Part shown: positions 1 to 9,771 of the stretch, one piece after another | How the letters are laid out: every line of letters starts with the position of its first letter | Position numbering within the stretch: the first letter of the stretch is position 1 | Source: Pseudomonadota bacterium | Lineage (GTDB): Bacteria > Pseudomonadota > Gammaproteobacteria > Pseudomonadales > Pseudohongiellaceae | NCBI GenBank assembly: GCA_027623555.1 | Contig: JAQBSZ010000002.1 | Location: 124,001-188,000 of the forward strand | DNA: 64,000 bases | Reading direction: 5' to 3' | Position numbers and translations under genes: made by a program | Notes under the pieces: model-generated | The model's input: only the letters and a program-made list of their open reading frames with translations | Database searches by the model: none | What the model was told of the DNA's origin: nothing

Positions 1-210
1 CCGGTCCAGATCAGCCATTACCAGCCCGTCACTGCCACTGAAGGGGACGCCCGCAAGTGTCGGGTCATCGATGAGGTGTTCTTTCCAGCTTATGAATGCG
101 CCATCGCGAGCTTGAGCGCGTGTCAATGCATCACCCACCAGAGACTGAGAAACAGCCGGGTTGGGTGAGAGTAAACTCAGTAGTGCGAGCAGGCAGTATT
201 TCTTGTTCAT
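1..210 (-). CDS. Secreted VCBS/FG-GAP repeat-like protein, N-terminal part only
   Basis: The frame opens at an ATG (208-210, minus strand) and runs off the left edge, giving 70 residues. It begins with a clear signal peptide (MNKKYCLLALLSLLS, Ser/Ala-rich cleavage zone) and ends in the motif DGLVMADLDR. That pattern is typical of the first repeat of VCBS/FG-GAP proteins, where Asp residues form a calcium-binding loop in a beta-propeller. The product is therefore probably exported. The assignment rests on a single short motif, so the family call is tentative, but the signal peptide and open frame support a real gene. It is divergent from the next gene. Confidence 0.6.
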   Translation of the reverse strand, partial: MNKKYCLLALLSLLSPNPAVSQSLVGDALTRAQARDGAFISWKEHLIDDPTLAGVPFSGSDGLVMADLDR

Positions 211-375
211 CTTGGTCTCTGTGGGGTCAGGGGCGAGCCTAATACTAACAGGCCAGAGCTTGGGCCTGAAGCCGCGTCAGATCGACGCTGCTGCTTTCCA
301 GCGGTATGCTGGGGGCGCTGGTCGACATGCAGGCGGCAAGAAGATAGCATTCGATTTCCCGAAGAAGGATGCATT

Positions 376-1482
376 ATGAAATATCTATTACTCACTGTTT
401 TGCTGTTAGTCTCGCTGGGCTTAAATGCGCAATCTCAACTGCCGCGGACGGACAGCCTGGATGCTGGATGGAATGCTATCGCCACGGATGGGGTTTGTTC
501 AATGGGAACTCCCTTTCAGTTCTATGCCAAGCCATCGAATCAGAGCAATGCTGTATTGGTATTTTTTAATGGGGGCGGCGCCTGTTGGTTTGGTGAAGCC
601 TGTGATCTATCCAGCCAGCCGAATATTCACTCACCCTTTGCTGATATGGATCAGAACAATCCTGCCTTGTCTCGGGGTATTTTCGATTTTGAGAACAATG
701 AGAATCCGTTCGCCGACTACTCCGTAGTATTTCTGCCCTACTGCACGGGAGATGTGCACATTGGTGCCGGGGATACCCAATACACCTATACCAATCAGCA
801 GGGGGAAGAAGTCACCCTGACCACCCATCATCACGGCAAAGCCAATAGCACGACCGTGCTAGATTGGATTTACGAGAATTATCCAGCACCTGACCAGGTT
901 GTCCTGGCAGGAAGCAGTGCAGGGGCGATTGGTGCCTCATTTTATGCCGGGTTGGTTGCCGAGCACTATGCGCCGACATCGGTAATCCTGATTGCCGATG
1001 CGGCGGGAGGCTATGGCTCACCCTTTCTTTCCAATACTCACAAGGCCTGGAATACCGAAGCCGTACTGCCAGATTGGCAGGAGTACGAAGGTGAGACAAA
1101 CACTTCGATAACGTTCGAGGATTTTTATATAGCGAGCGTTAATCACAATCCGAATCTAACCATTGCACAATACAACGCTGCCGAAGACGCTGTGCAGATC
1201 AGGTTCACGCAAATTATTGGAGATCCACCGGGCAGCTTCAGTCTCCCGCAACGATTACTGAATAATTACGTGGAGATAGAGAGTGCGGTTGCAGAGTTCC
1301 ATAGCTACACTGCTGGCGGAAATGTACATATGATCTTGCAAGCGCCGATATTCTACGAATACGCGGTGGAGGGAGTCCGCTTTGTTGACTGGGTGACTGA
1401 TCTGGTAAACAACCGATCGGTTCCAGACATAAGCTGCGTTAATGAAGCACGCGGTTGCACGATGGCACCAGGTCAAGAATGA
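376..1482 (+). CDS. Secreted pectinacetylesterase-family hydrolase
   Basis: This 368-residue protein starts with a signal peptide (MKYLLLTVLLLVSLGLNAQ), so it acts in the periplasm or outside the cell. It shows the hallmarks of the pectinacetylesterase/Notum family: an oxyanion-type NGGGACW segment at residues 65-71, a YCTGDVHIG segment near 122-130, and the nucleophile elbow GSSAG at 179-183 with Ser181 as likely catalytic residue. An HHHGK stretch follows near 151. Bacterial members are poorly characterised; ester hydrolysis on a polysaccharide or other acyl substrate is inferred from the family, and the true substrate is unknown. It stands alone, 33 bp upstream of the DUF1631 gene. Confidence 0.8.
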   Translation: MKYLLLTVLLLVSLGLNAQSQLPRTDSLDAGWNAIATDGVCSMGTPFQFYAKPSNQSNAVLVFFNGGGACWFGEACDLSSQPNIHSPFADMDQNNPALSRGIFDFENNENPFADYSVVFLPYCTGDVHIGAGDTQYTYTNQQGEEVTLTTHHHGKANSTTVLDWIYENYPAPDQVVLAGSSAGAIGASFYAGLVAEHYAPTSVILIADAAGGYGSPFLSNTHKAWNTEAVLPDWQEYEGETNTSITFEDFYIASVNHNPNLTIAQYNAAEDAVQIRFTQIIGDPPGSFSLPQRLLNNYVEIESAVAEFHSYTAGGNVHMILQAPIFYEYAVEGVRFVDWVTDLVNNRSVPDISCVNEARGCTMAPGQE

Positions 1483-1515
1483 AGCGTGTTACAGGTAAAG
1501 AGAATCAAGCCGTGA

Positions 1516-4083
1516 TTGGTCAAAACAGTGAGTGACGAAGCCAATAAATTAGTGACGCGTGTGCAACACGAGATGGCAAAGGTATTGTCAGGTCTCGTGA
1601 TGTCTGGCCTGGAGGAAGCCGTGCAGGCACTGAATAACGTGGTCAGTACCTCGGCCGATGGTCAGCTTCTGCACAAGGAGAAGCAAGCAGTTGTACGGCG
1701 CTTCTCGGCACTCGCTGCTGATAATTTCAACACCCTGATGGGAACCACTGAGAAGAAATCCGAAGTGATCGGTTATGGCAGCATGAGCCTGCTGGGAGAA
1801 GAGGACCTGGAAGCCTTGATTGCGATGGAGGGTATGATTGCCCATTCCCGCAATACCGATATACAGGAATACCTGAGTTTCTCAACGCGGCTGGATACCT
1901 TGTTCTACGGAACTCGCATCGATGAATCCAACAATCCGATGGATCCAGAGCAGATTGGAGATGCGTTCAAGAGCGCCGTGCGACCTGTTGGGCTTAAAGC
2001 AACGGCGCTTCTCATCGCCTATCGTTACTTCAATTCCAAAGTCTTCCACCAGCTTGAATCGGTGCTCGAAAAAGCCAATACGATTTTGATCGAGGGCGGC
2101 ATTCTGCCCAAGCTGGATATTGCCGCGCGCAACAAGAAAATTCAGAAGAACAAGCGCAGCAAACCCCGGGAGAGAACCGATCCGGTCGATCGCGCGTTTG
2201 ATATCTCCAGCTCAACCAGTTCCCGACAGATGGGCAGTGCGCAGGAGATGTTCTCGGTGATGCAGAATTTAATGCACGGTATGGCAGCGCAGGGCAATGC
2301 CCTGCCATTAAGTCCTGCGGCGGGCGTGCCTCAACAAATCCCGGTTCCACAAGGGGCATCGCCAGCACCGGAGCTGGCTTCCGGATTTTCCTCGATTCCA
2401 GTGGTGGGTCAAGAGATGAGCGGCGCAACAGGGAGTCCTTTTGCTTTGCAGCCCGGCATGATGGTTGGCAACCAGAAGGTTGAGTTGGTGGCAACCGACC
2501 AGCTCACAACACTGCTTTCCCAGCTGCAGATGAAAATCAATTCCATACCGCCCACGCCAGGAAAAGGCGGTAGTAGTGCAGCGATAGATCTCAATAAATC
2601 CTTAGGCGAGCTTCTACAGCAGGAAGGGGACGAGAATACCCTGCGCGCTATCGATGGTGTTTCCTCCGATGTGATAAACCTGATCACCTTGCTGTACGAG
2701 GCGATCTGGCAGGACGAAACTGTGCAGATTCCCATCAAGGATCTGATTGGCAGAACGCAGATTACCGCCCTGAAGATTGCCCTGGATGATCCGGAGTTTT
2801 TTAACGACAATGATCATCCGGGCCGGCTTTTAATCAACGAATTAGCTACCGCGGGAATCAGCTGGACAGATTTTGACAAGCTTGAACAGGACCCGATGTA
2901 CAACAAGATGCGCGACACCGTTGAATCCCTGGTAAGCAACTATGCTGGTGGCATTGATTACATAATTTCACTGCTCGCCAACTTCAAGGCCTTCAAGCGT
3001 AATCTGCAACTGGAAAGCCAGAATGCCGAAGAACGCCTCAAAGATGCAGATGAAAGGAGCGAGCGACTGGATGAAATCAATCTCTACGCAAAACAGAAAA
3101 TTACCGAGCGAATACTGGATGTGGAAACGCCCATTTTTGTCAGGACGTTTCTGGACACCCATTTCCACAAGTTTCTGATCAAGCTGTTCTTGAAGGAAGG
3201 ACCCGGCGGGCCAAGCTGGAAGCCAGTGATGAATACCATCGATGTGCTGTTATGGACGGTGCAACCGGATAAAGATGCGCGCGATCTGCTGCGCTTCGAC
3301 AAGTTAAGACCGAGGCTGATACAAAATTTGAGCAAGGCTCTACAAGTCACAGGAATAGATGCTGCTGAAGTGGATGCTGCATTGGATGAACTGAAACAGA
3401 TTCAGGATGAATGTTTCAAGAATGCTGTTGCAGTGAAGAAAGCCGAGGCAGAAGAACTGGCCAATCGTCGCGATGACGACGCCCCTGAGGACTTGGCGAC
3501 TGCTGAAGAAGTTGTTCCCACTGGGGAAGCATTGGAGGCCGAGGAATCTTCCGGTACTGATGAAATGGAATCCACGCCTGAGCAGGCAGAAACCGCAGAG
3601 GCAGAGCCTGCTGCATCGGCTACAGCTCAACAACCCAAGGCCGGTGCAGATGCCGATGCCGCTGCTGATGTCGATGTCGATGAACCGATGGACATAATGG
3701 CGTTGTTGGAAGCGGCCAGTAAGCGTGACGATCTACCGCTGGATGATGAGCATTTACAACAAGTAAACAAACTGCCAATTGGCGTCTGGATGGAATTTAG
3801 TGGCGATGCCGAGCAGAGTATTCGATGTACTTTCGCCGCCAAAATAACCACTATCGACAAATATGTCTTCGTAAATTCTGACGGGGTGAAGGTCGTAGAG
3901 AAATCCAGAATGGGATTGGCCAGGGAATTGAAAGCCGGTTCGGTCAAGATCATCAGCGAGTCACCACTGGTCGATCGTGCCATGGAGTCGGTGATAGGCA
4001 AGCTCCGCGACGCTGCCCCGACGGCACCAGAGGGAAAGGCAGATGACCAGGAAGAAGCGGGTCTCAGCCTCGCTCCCCAGTAA
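1516..4083 (+). CDS. DUF1631 family protein
   Basis: This is a large cytoplasmic protein of 855 residues, with no signal peptide or membrane segment. The N-terminal half (about residues 1-200) and the middle (about 350-640) match the pattern of DUF1631 proteins, which occur in many gammaproteobacteria and have no settled function. An acidic Ala/Glu-rich linker (about 650-730) leads to a C-terminal PilZ-like module (GVWMEFSG onward). The frame opens at TTG (1516); a GTG at 1528 (MSDEANKLV) is an equally possible start and neither has a convincing ribosome binding site. The stop overlaps the first possible start of the next gene by one base (TAATG), which suggests translational coupling. Confidence 0.8.
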   Translation: MVKTVSDEANKLVTRVQHEMAKVLSGLVMSGLEEAVQALNNVVSTSADGQLLHKEKQAVVRRFSALAADNFNTLMGTTEKKSEVIGYGSMSLLGEEDLEALIAMEGMIAHSRNTDIQEYLSFSTRLDTLFYGTRIDESNNPMDPEQIGDAFKSAVRPVGLKATALLIAYRYFNSKVFHQLESVLEKANTILIEGGILPKLDIAARNKKIQKNKRSKPRERTDPVDRAFDISSSTSSRQMGSAQEMFSVMQNLMHGMAAQGNALPLSPAAGVPQQIPVPQGASPAPELASGFSSIPVVGQEMSGATGSPFALQPGMMVGNQKVELVATDQLTTLLSQLQMKINSIPPTPGKGGSSAAIDLNKSLGELLQQEGDENTLRAIDGVSSDVINLITLLYEAIWQDETVQIPIKDLIGRTQITALKIALDDPEFFNDNDHPGRLLINELATAGISWTDFDKLEQDPMYNKMRDTVESLVSNYAGGIDYIISLLANFKAFKRNLQLESQNAEERLKDADERSERLDEINLYAKQKITERILDVETPIFVRTFLDTHFHKFLIKLFLKEGPGGPSWKPVMNTIDVLLWTVQPDKDARDLLRFDKLRPRLIQNLSKALQVTGIDAAEVDAALDELKQIQDECFKNAVAVKKAEAEELANRRDDDAPEDLATAEEVVPTGEALEAEESSGTDEMESTPEQAETAEAEPAASATAQQPKAGADADAAADVDVDEPMDIMALLEAASKRDDLPLDDEHLQQVNKLPIGVWMEFSGDAEQSIRCTFAAKITTIDKYVFVNSDGVKVVEKSRMGLARELKAGSVKIISESPLVDRAMESVIGKLRDAAPTAPEGKADDQEEAGLSLAPQ

Positions 4084-4133
4084 TGTCAAGGCAAACTATC
4101 TATGTGCGGCGCTCTGGAGAGATTCTTTCTAGC

Positions 4134-5546
4134 ATGAATAAGGCCGCCGTAAAAATCCTTGCAGTAGGGTTGCTTGCCTGTAGCGCGCTAAATGTTAACG
4201 CTGCTGATGGTAACGGACTGTCACTCACTGCGCTGGATCATTACGTCAATGCACCAGATCCGCACTATCGCTACAGTGTGATCGAAACTGTGATGGGAGA
4301 GGGGTACAAGACTTTTATTCTCGAGATGACTTCACAGCAATGGCTAACAGAACGGGAAGTCAATTTGCCGATCTGGGAACACTACATGGTGGTAGTTGCT
4401 CCGGATGAGATAGTGAGTGACATTGGATTTCTGACCATCACCGGGGGTAGTAAGTCGAGATCGGCGCCGAAAAGCGCTCAGCCAACCGATGTAAAGCGGG
4501 CATTGGAGACCGGTACTGTGGTCAGTACCCTGTACATGGTGCCCAATCAGCCGCTGGTGTTCGCAAATGATAGCGGGCGCCAGCGTACCGAAGACTCCAT
4601 CATCGCTTATACCTGGGATAAATTTTTCAGAACCGGTGACGACCAATGGCCACTGCGCTTACCAATGACGAAAGCCGCCGTGCGCGCGATGGATACCGTC
4701 ACAGATCTGCTGGCCAGCGCAGCAGGCGGTAGCATCGAAGTGGATCAGTTCGTCGTGGCGGGTGGCTCAAAACGCGGCTGGACAACCTGGACCACTGCCA
4801 TTGTCGACGAGCGCGTGGTGGCGATCATGCCAATTGTTATCGATCTATTAAATGTTGGTGAATCCTTCAAGCATCATTTCTCAGTCTATGGATCCTATTC
4901 GCTGGCGGTGATCGATTATGTTACCAGCCGCAATATTAACTGGATCGGCACACCCCAGTGGGATGACCTGATGGATCTGGTGGAGCCCTATGAGTATCGG
5001 GATCGACTGGAACTGCCAAAGTACTTGTTGAACTCAACCGGGGATGAATTCTTCCTGCCGGATTCCTGGCAGTTTTACTGGGATGATCTGGTCGGTGAGA
5101 AGCATGTTCGTTATGTGCCAAATTCAAATCATGGCATGGATGGAACCGATGTCATGGCGAGTATTGACTCCTGGTATCACGCAATCGTACACAACGTGAA
5201 GATGCCCAGGTATTCCTGGGGTGTCGATGCTGATGGCACAATATCGGTTCTCTCCCTGGATCAACCGTCGCAGGTCCTTTTGTGGCAGGCGCACAATCCT
5301 GAGAGTCGAAACTTTACGCAGGCGGTTATCGGCAGAGCTTACTCAAGCACACCATTGGACGAAGTAGAGCCGGGTGTATACCAGATTAAACTCGACCCTC
5401 CAGCCAGAGGCTATACTGCTTACTACATAGAAATGCATTATCCCAGTGGCACCAGTGATCCGTTCAAGTTCAGTACGGGTGTTAAGGTAGTGCCGGATGT
5501 CACAGAATACGAATGGAGAATGACTCCTGACAGTTCACGTAGATAG
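4134..5546 (+). CDS. Secreted PqaA-like (PhoPQ-activated pathogenicity-related) protein
   Basis: The protein belongs to the PqaA family, alpha/beta-hydrolase-like exported proteins named after the PhoPQ-activated Salmonella protein. Diagnostic segments are the PIWEHYM region, the TGGSKS loop, VAGGSKRGWTTW (nucleophile-elbow-like G-G-S-K-R-G), and the C-terminal PNSNHGMDG with a likely catalytic His. I chose ATG 4134 because it begins directly with a signal peptide (MNKAAVKILAVGLLACSALNVNA), giving 470 residues. An ATG at 4083 overlapping the upstream stop would add 17 residues. Substrate and catalytic activity are not known for most members. No PhoP box was recognised upstream, because the preceding sequence is coding. 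Confidence 0.82.
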   Translation: MNKAAVKILAVGLLACSALNVNAADGNGLSLTALDHYVNAPDPHYRYSVIETVMGEGYKTFILEMTSQQWLTEREVNLPIWEHYMVVVAPDEIVSDIGFLTITGGSKSRSAPKSAQPTDVKRALETGTVVSTLYMVPNQPLVFANDSGRQRTEDSIIAYTWDKFFRTGDDQWPLRLPMTKAAVRAMDTVTDLLASAAGGSIEVDQFVVAGGSKRGWTTWTTAIVDERVVAIMPIVIDLLNVGESFKHHFSVYGSYSLAVIDYVTSRNINWIGTPQWDDLMDLVEPYEYRDRLELPKYLLNSTGDEFFLPDSWQFYWDDLVGEKHVRYVPNSNHGMDGTDVMASIDSWYHAIVHNVKMPRYSWGVDADGTISVLSLDQPSQVLLWQAHNPESRNFTQAVIGRAYSSTPLDEVEPGVYQIKLDPPARGYTAYYIEMHYPSGTSDPFKFSTGVKVVPDVTEYEWRMTPDSSRR

Positions 5547-5892
5547 CGATTCAGAACTGCAGGATGGGAGCGGTTTTTACTTCCGCCAGGGTATTATTCA
5601 ATTCCCAATTGGCTGTACTAATATCTATAAATATCAATAAGATAAAATGAATAGACATTAATTCGTCACTTCAAACATGCTTCGCAAGTCATTCTAAAGC
5701 CTGTTAAAAACGCCAGATTTTCCTCTTTCCGCACCGACCTCATTAATCTTGGTTTCCTGTGACAGGGTTAACCTTTTTTCGGCAATAACTCCACTTAAGT
5801 GTGATTCAGTTACTCTCGCCGTCTGATAGTCCTGTCTAATAATGAGTGACGGATGCAATTTAATGTATTCGTGTCGAATCAGGAGGATTGTT
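5547..5892. other. Intergenic region, no gene recognised
   Basis: This 346-base AT-rich gap lies between the PqaA-like gene and the secreted cytochrome gene. It contains stretches such as ATATCTATAAATATCAATAAG that could host a promoter, but I cannot single out one with good spacing. A minus-strand open frame crossing into the next gene has no ribosome binding site or recognisable product. The last bases hold the strong Shine-Dalgarno AGGAGG (5881-5886) of the next gene. Confidence 0.5.
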
Positions 5893-8445
5893 ATGACAAC
5901 CAGTTGCAGAGTCATTTCATTAATTTCCTTACTTGCACTTCTCACCGTTTCTCAAGTTGGTATTGCGGGGCGTTCCACGCTTGAGAATGGTTACCTGTAT
6001 ATTCCCCGAATCGATGTCGACGGCTTCGGTGCCATGGAGCTTACGTTTCGAATTGTCTTCGATGATGAATATTTACTTCTGCTGGAAGAGGCTGTGGCTA
6101 CGTCAACAGCGATCGCGAACTCCGGAGTCTTCGACCCACTATTGAAAACTATTGAGGTCGATGAGGTCGAGCTCGAAACTGGTGAGCGTTTCGCAGTGCA
6201 ATTAAGCCTTCTGTCGCAGGATGGGCAGGCGATATTCACTATTACCGATGCCGTCAATTTGAACGCGCCTGCCGCTACTGACCCAGACCCTGACCCCGAA
6301 GCCTGGCAGCGTTCAGCCGCGCAGACAGCAATCTACACTCAACAATGCAGTGGCTGCCACGGCATCGATGGCGCAGGATCCAGTTCGGGCCCGTCCCTGA
6401 TAGCTTGTGCAAATTGTGCCACCAGTTCAGCACTGAGTAATCTTATTCGCGACACTATGCCATTGGGTCTGCCGGGCGCGTGTGACAGCACCTGTGCTAC
6501 TCAGCTTGCCGACTTCATCATCGGGAGCTTTAACGCCTCGAATCATCAACTGGTAGTCGATACGATTGGATTCATCGAGTTGCTTGGCAATGGAGAAACT
6601 CTGCGCAAGGCCTCGCGGCAACTGGTGAGTCGTTTGCCACAGATTGATGAATTTCGCATGGTCTCTGCAGGCGGCACTTACGGATTACGCCAGGCCATCG
6701 ACGGAATGATGGAAGAAGATTCTTTCTTCCAACGCCTCACCGAAATTTTCAACGACTACCTGTTGACAGACAAATATCACTCAAGGAATGGTTCGGAAGC
6801 GGCGCTTAGATTGCTTAGCAATGATGATTTCCCAAATCGTCGCTGGTTCGATCCAGATTCAGATAATCGGCCAGAAAACTACGAGACCCTGCGTCGTCAG
6901 ACAAACGATGCCGTGGCGCGAGAGCCATTGGAGCTCATCAATCACGTGGTTAGAAACAATCTGCCCTTCACTGAAATTGTTACGGCGGATTATATGCTGA
7001 TGTCGCCGTTTTCTGCCCGCAGCTTCGGTGTCGAGAACATCGGTTTCGAAGACACACAGGATCCAGCGGAATATAAACCCGGACGTCTTGCAGATATTCC
7101 TCACGCAGGAATTCTCACGTCACCCATGTTTCTGAATCGCTATCCAACGACCTCGACGAATCGCAACAGGGGCAGAGCGAGTGTAGTATTCGATCTATTT
7201 CTCGATACGGACATTCTCGCGATCGAAGGCGTCCGTCCAGGCAATGCCGTAGATATTACGACGCCCATCCCGACGATAAATAATCCGCAGTGCGCGAAGT
7301 GCCATTCTGTCCTGGACCCTGTCGCATCGATCTTTCAAAACTGGGATTACAAGGGACGCTATCGTCCGGCGCGGCTAAACGACCATGGCTGGTATACCGA
7401 CATGGAACCGCGCGGCTTTAATGGCCAGCCAATGCCGTTAGCGGGCAACGTGGATAGTTCATTGCAATGGCTGGGGCAGAAGATCGCCGCTGACCCCAAA
7501 TTTCCCAGGGCTGTTACCCGCATTATGGTCAATGGGCTGACTGGCAAGGAACCCCTGCGAGCTCCGCTGCAAGAAAATGTCAGCCAGGCCGAAACCGATG
7601 CCTATGTCGCCGAACGGACACTGCTTAATGACATTCAGGCACGCTTCGTTGCAGACAACTACAATTTAAAGACACTGGTTCGAGAAATCATGATGAGCCC
7701 CTATTGGCGCGCAGCGGGAATAAACGGAAATGGAAACATCCAGGCGCATGCGCTAACCGGATCAAGTTATCTTTTTACTCCAGAGCAGCTCGATCGCAAG
7801 ATTAAGTCCCTGCTTGGCTTCGACTGGCGACGCTCGCTGGATAGCTACTATAAAGACGTGAATAATTCCTGGGCTTCCATGCTCACTACCACCTATCACC
7901 AGATCTATGGTGGTATCGATTCAGACAGCGTCATTACCAGGCTGACTTCACCCAACGGGCTAATGGGCGCGATGCAATTACGTATGGCCAATGAACTGGC
8001 CTGTTACGCCGTGCCTCATGATTTCTGGTTACCCCCCACCCAGCGTCGCCTGTTTCTGTTTGTAGACCAGGAAACGAATCCTTACAACGAGGCGGGTGTT
8101 ATCGATAGTGGCCAGATGACGCGTATACGTCAGAACATCCAGTATCTGCACGAGTATTTGCTCGGTGAAATTCTCGATTCCGCTTCCCCGGAATTGCAGG
8201 CAACTGAAGAGCTGTTTATGAGCGCGCTGAATCGGGGGCGACAGATTATCCTTGCCGGAGGTGGCCAGTGGTACGACGTGCGTCTGCCAGATTCCTGTGA
8301 TCGCACGCGTGATTTTCAGGGCAACGACCTGCGTGAGCTGAACGGTGAAGATCAGCGCTTGCAGGAAGATCGGCAATACGTCGTCAGAGCCTGGATGGCG
8401 GTGGTGGCTTACCTGCTGGCTGACTACAAGTTTTTCTACGGCTAG
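5893..8445 (+). CDS. Secreted diheme c-type cytochrome-like protein (DUF1592/DUF1588 type)
   Basis: The start is fixed by AGGAGG at 5881-5886, six bases before ATG 5893, and gives 850 residues with a signal peptide (MTTSCRVISLISLLALLTVS). Two CxxCH heme sites are visible: Cys152-His156 (CSGCH) and Cys467-His471 (CAKCH). Around the second, NPQCAKCHSVLDP followed by a FQNWDYKGRYR segment resembles the DUF1588/DUF1592 cytochrome proteins of planctomycetes and marine proteobacteria. The first heme region has the extended Cys pattern of small soluble cytochromes c. It sits 27 bp before a DUF1501 gene, a pairing that recurs in these families. Electron transfer in the periplasm is a reasonable inference; the reaction is unknown. 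Confidence 0.78.
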   Translation: MTTSCRVISLISLLALLTVSQVGIAGRSTLENGYLYIPRIDVDGFGAMELTFRIVFDDEYLLLLEEAVATSTAIANSGVFDPLLKTIEVDEVELETGERFAVQLSLLSQDGQAIFTITDAVNLNAPAATDPDPDPEAWQRSAAQTAIYTQQCSGCHGIDGAGSSSGPSLIACANCATSSALSNLIRDTMPLGLPGACDSTCATQLADFIIGSFNASNHQLVVDTIGFIELLGNGETLRKASRQLVSRLPQIDEFRMVSAGGTYGLRQAIDGMMEEDSFFQRLTEIFNDYLLTDKYHSRNGSEAALRLLSNDDFPNRRWFDPDSDNRPENYETLRRQTNDAVAREPLELINHVVRNNLPFTEIVTADYMLMSPFSARSFGVENIGFEDTQDPAEYKPGRLADIPHAGILTSPMFLNRYPTTSTNRNRGRASVVFDLFLDTDILAIEGVRPGNAVDITTPIPTINNPQCAKCHSVLDPVASIFQNWDYKGRYRPARLNDHGWYTDMEPRGFNGQPMPLAGNVDSSLQWLGQKIAADPKFPRAVTRIMVNGLTGKEPLRAPLQENVSQAETDAYVAERTLLNDIQARFVADNYNLKTLVREIMMSPYWRAAGINGNGNIQAHALTGSSYLFTPEQLDRKIKSLLGFDWRRSLDSYYKDVNNSWASMLTTTYHQIYGGIDSDSVITRLTSPNGLMGAMQLRMANELACYAVPHDFWLPPTQRRLFLFVDQETNPYNEAGVIDSGQMTRIRQNIQYLHEYLLGEILDSASPELQATEELFMSALNRGRQIILAGGGQWYDVRLPDSCDRTRDFQGNDLRELNGEDQRLQEDRQYVVRAWMAVVAYLLADYKFFYG

Positions 8446-8472
8446 TGAATTCAGTAATAGGGAGAACTCTCT

Positions 8473-9756
8473 ATGTATAGGCGACAGTTTCTAAAATATC
8501 TCGGAAGCAGCGGACTAAGTCTGGCGGCTCCCTTCGCTCTCGCGCAGACAGCGGCACCATCCCGATTCTGGGTTCTGGTCAATGCCGGTGGCGGGTGGGA
8601 CCCAACCTATTTTATTGATCCCAAGGGGGATCGTCCAAGACTCGATGGCCGTGGCCCGGTAAACAACTATTCGGTAAACGCGATTACCAGTGCAGGCAAT
8701 ATTCGTTTTCCCGCTTCCTACCCGCCGACCATTGATCCGCCAGACGCTAATTCGCCCGGGCATTTCGCCAATTTCTTTCCGCGACATGCCAATAGATTGC
8801 TGGTTATCAATGGTATCGATACTCAAACCAATAATCACGACGCAGGCTCCCGATTTGTCTGGAGCGGGAAGATAGAGCAGGGGTATCCGAGTTTTGGAGC
8901 GCTGGCAGCGGCCGCCGCCGCGCCCAGTGAACCGCTGGCCTACATCAGCAATGGCGGCTACGACATTACCGCTTCACTGGTCGCTCCAGCCAGAATCGGC
9001 GAAGGCGAAGTTTTTCAGAAGCTCGCGTTTCCCAATGCCAGCCGCCCCTGGGAAGATGAAGAACATCGCTCGCCCTATTTCCACGACGCCATATACAGTG
9101 AAATCGAACTGGCGCGAGTGGCTCGCATTAACCGGCTCCGAGCCTCCGCTCGTCTACCGCTGCAGCGACAGCAGATTAGCGAGCTGCACATGGCGCGCTC
9201 CAGCGACAAAAATCTGAGCCGCCTGGTTCAGCTGTTGCCCGAACGCGTATCCAGTGGGCTGGAAGGTCAGGCCGAAGTGGCGGTGGCGGCATTTGCCAGC
9301 GGTATTGCCGTTAGTGCGAACATGCACATTGGTGGTTTCGACACACACGGCAACCACGATCAGAATCATAGTTCGCGACTCACCCAGTTACTGGCAGGAG
9401 TTGATCATCTATGGTCACAAATCGAAGGGCGAAACCTGCAGGACCAGGTAACAGTGATTGTCGGCTCAGATTTTGGCAGAACGCCGTTCTACAATGATGG
9501 ACGCGGCAAGGACCACTGGAATGTAACTTCCCTGATGGCAATGGGAGCAGGAGTGCGGGGAAACCGGGTAGTCGGTGGCACTGATGATCACGCGGAAGCA
9601 CTGAAAATTAATCCCCAGACCCTCCTGTTCGACCCGGCTGGCATAACCTTGACGCCGCAACATGTGCATCTGGCGTTGAGATCAATGGCGGGCATTGGCG
9701 CTGATCTGACTGGAAGATTCAGGATCAACGAAACCGCGATCGATTTATTCAGCTAG
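8473..9756 (+). CDS. Tat-exported DUF1501 family protein
   Basis: The 427-residue product begins MYRRQFLKYLGSSG, a good twin-arginine signal (RRQFLK) followed by a short hydrophobic stretch and an ALAQ cleavage zone, so it is probably exported folded through Tat. The body has the sulfatase/alkaline-phosphatase-like layout of DUF1501: an early WDPTYF segment, NNHDAGSRFVWSG, then GGFDTHGNHDQNH and VIVGSDFGRTPFYNDGRGKDHW, which look like metal-binding blocks. A ribosome binding site GGAGA lies at 8461-8465. It follows the diheme gene closely and is almost certainly co-transcribed. Function is unproven for the family. Confidence 0.82.
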   Translation: MYRRQFLKYLGSSGLSLAAPFALAQTAAPSRFWVLVNAGGGWDPTYFIDPKGDRPRLDGRGPVNNYSVNAITSAGNIRFPASYPPTIDPPDANSPGHFANFFPRHANRLLVINGIDTQTNNHDAGSRFVWSGKIEQGYPSFGALAAAAAAPSEPLAYISNGGYDITASLVAPARIGEGEVFQKLAFPNASRPWEDEEHRSPYFHDAIYSEIELARVARINRLRASARLPLQRQQISELHMARSSDKNLSRLVQLLPERVSSGLEGQAEVAVAAFASGIAVSANMHIGGFDTHGNHDQNHSSRLTQLLAGVDHLWSQIEGRNLQDQVTVIVGSDFGRTPFYNDGRGKDHWNVTSLMAMGAGVRGNRVVGGTDDHAEALKINPQTLLFDPAGITLTPQHVHLALRSMAGIGADLTGRFRINETAIDLFS

Positions 9757-9771
9757 CCGGATTGCTGCAAG

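Noticed and set aside
2030..2494. Minus-strand open frame of 154 codons inside the DUF1631 gene
   Set aside because: It is rich in Pro, Ser and Arg as typical for antisense shadow frames and has no recognisable product.
5694..5945. Minus-strand 83-codon frame in the 5.5-5.9 kb gap
   Set aside because: It overlaps the start and signal peptide of the diheme gene, whose AGGAGG site is strong; no ribosome binding site or family for the antisense frame.
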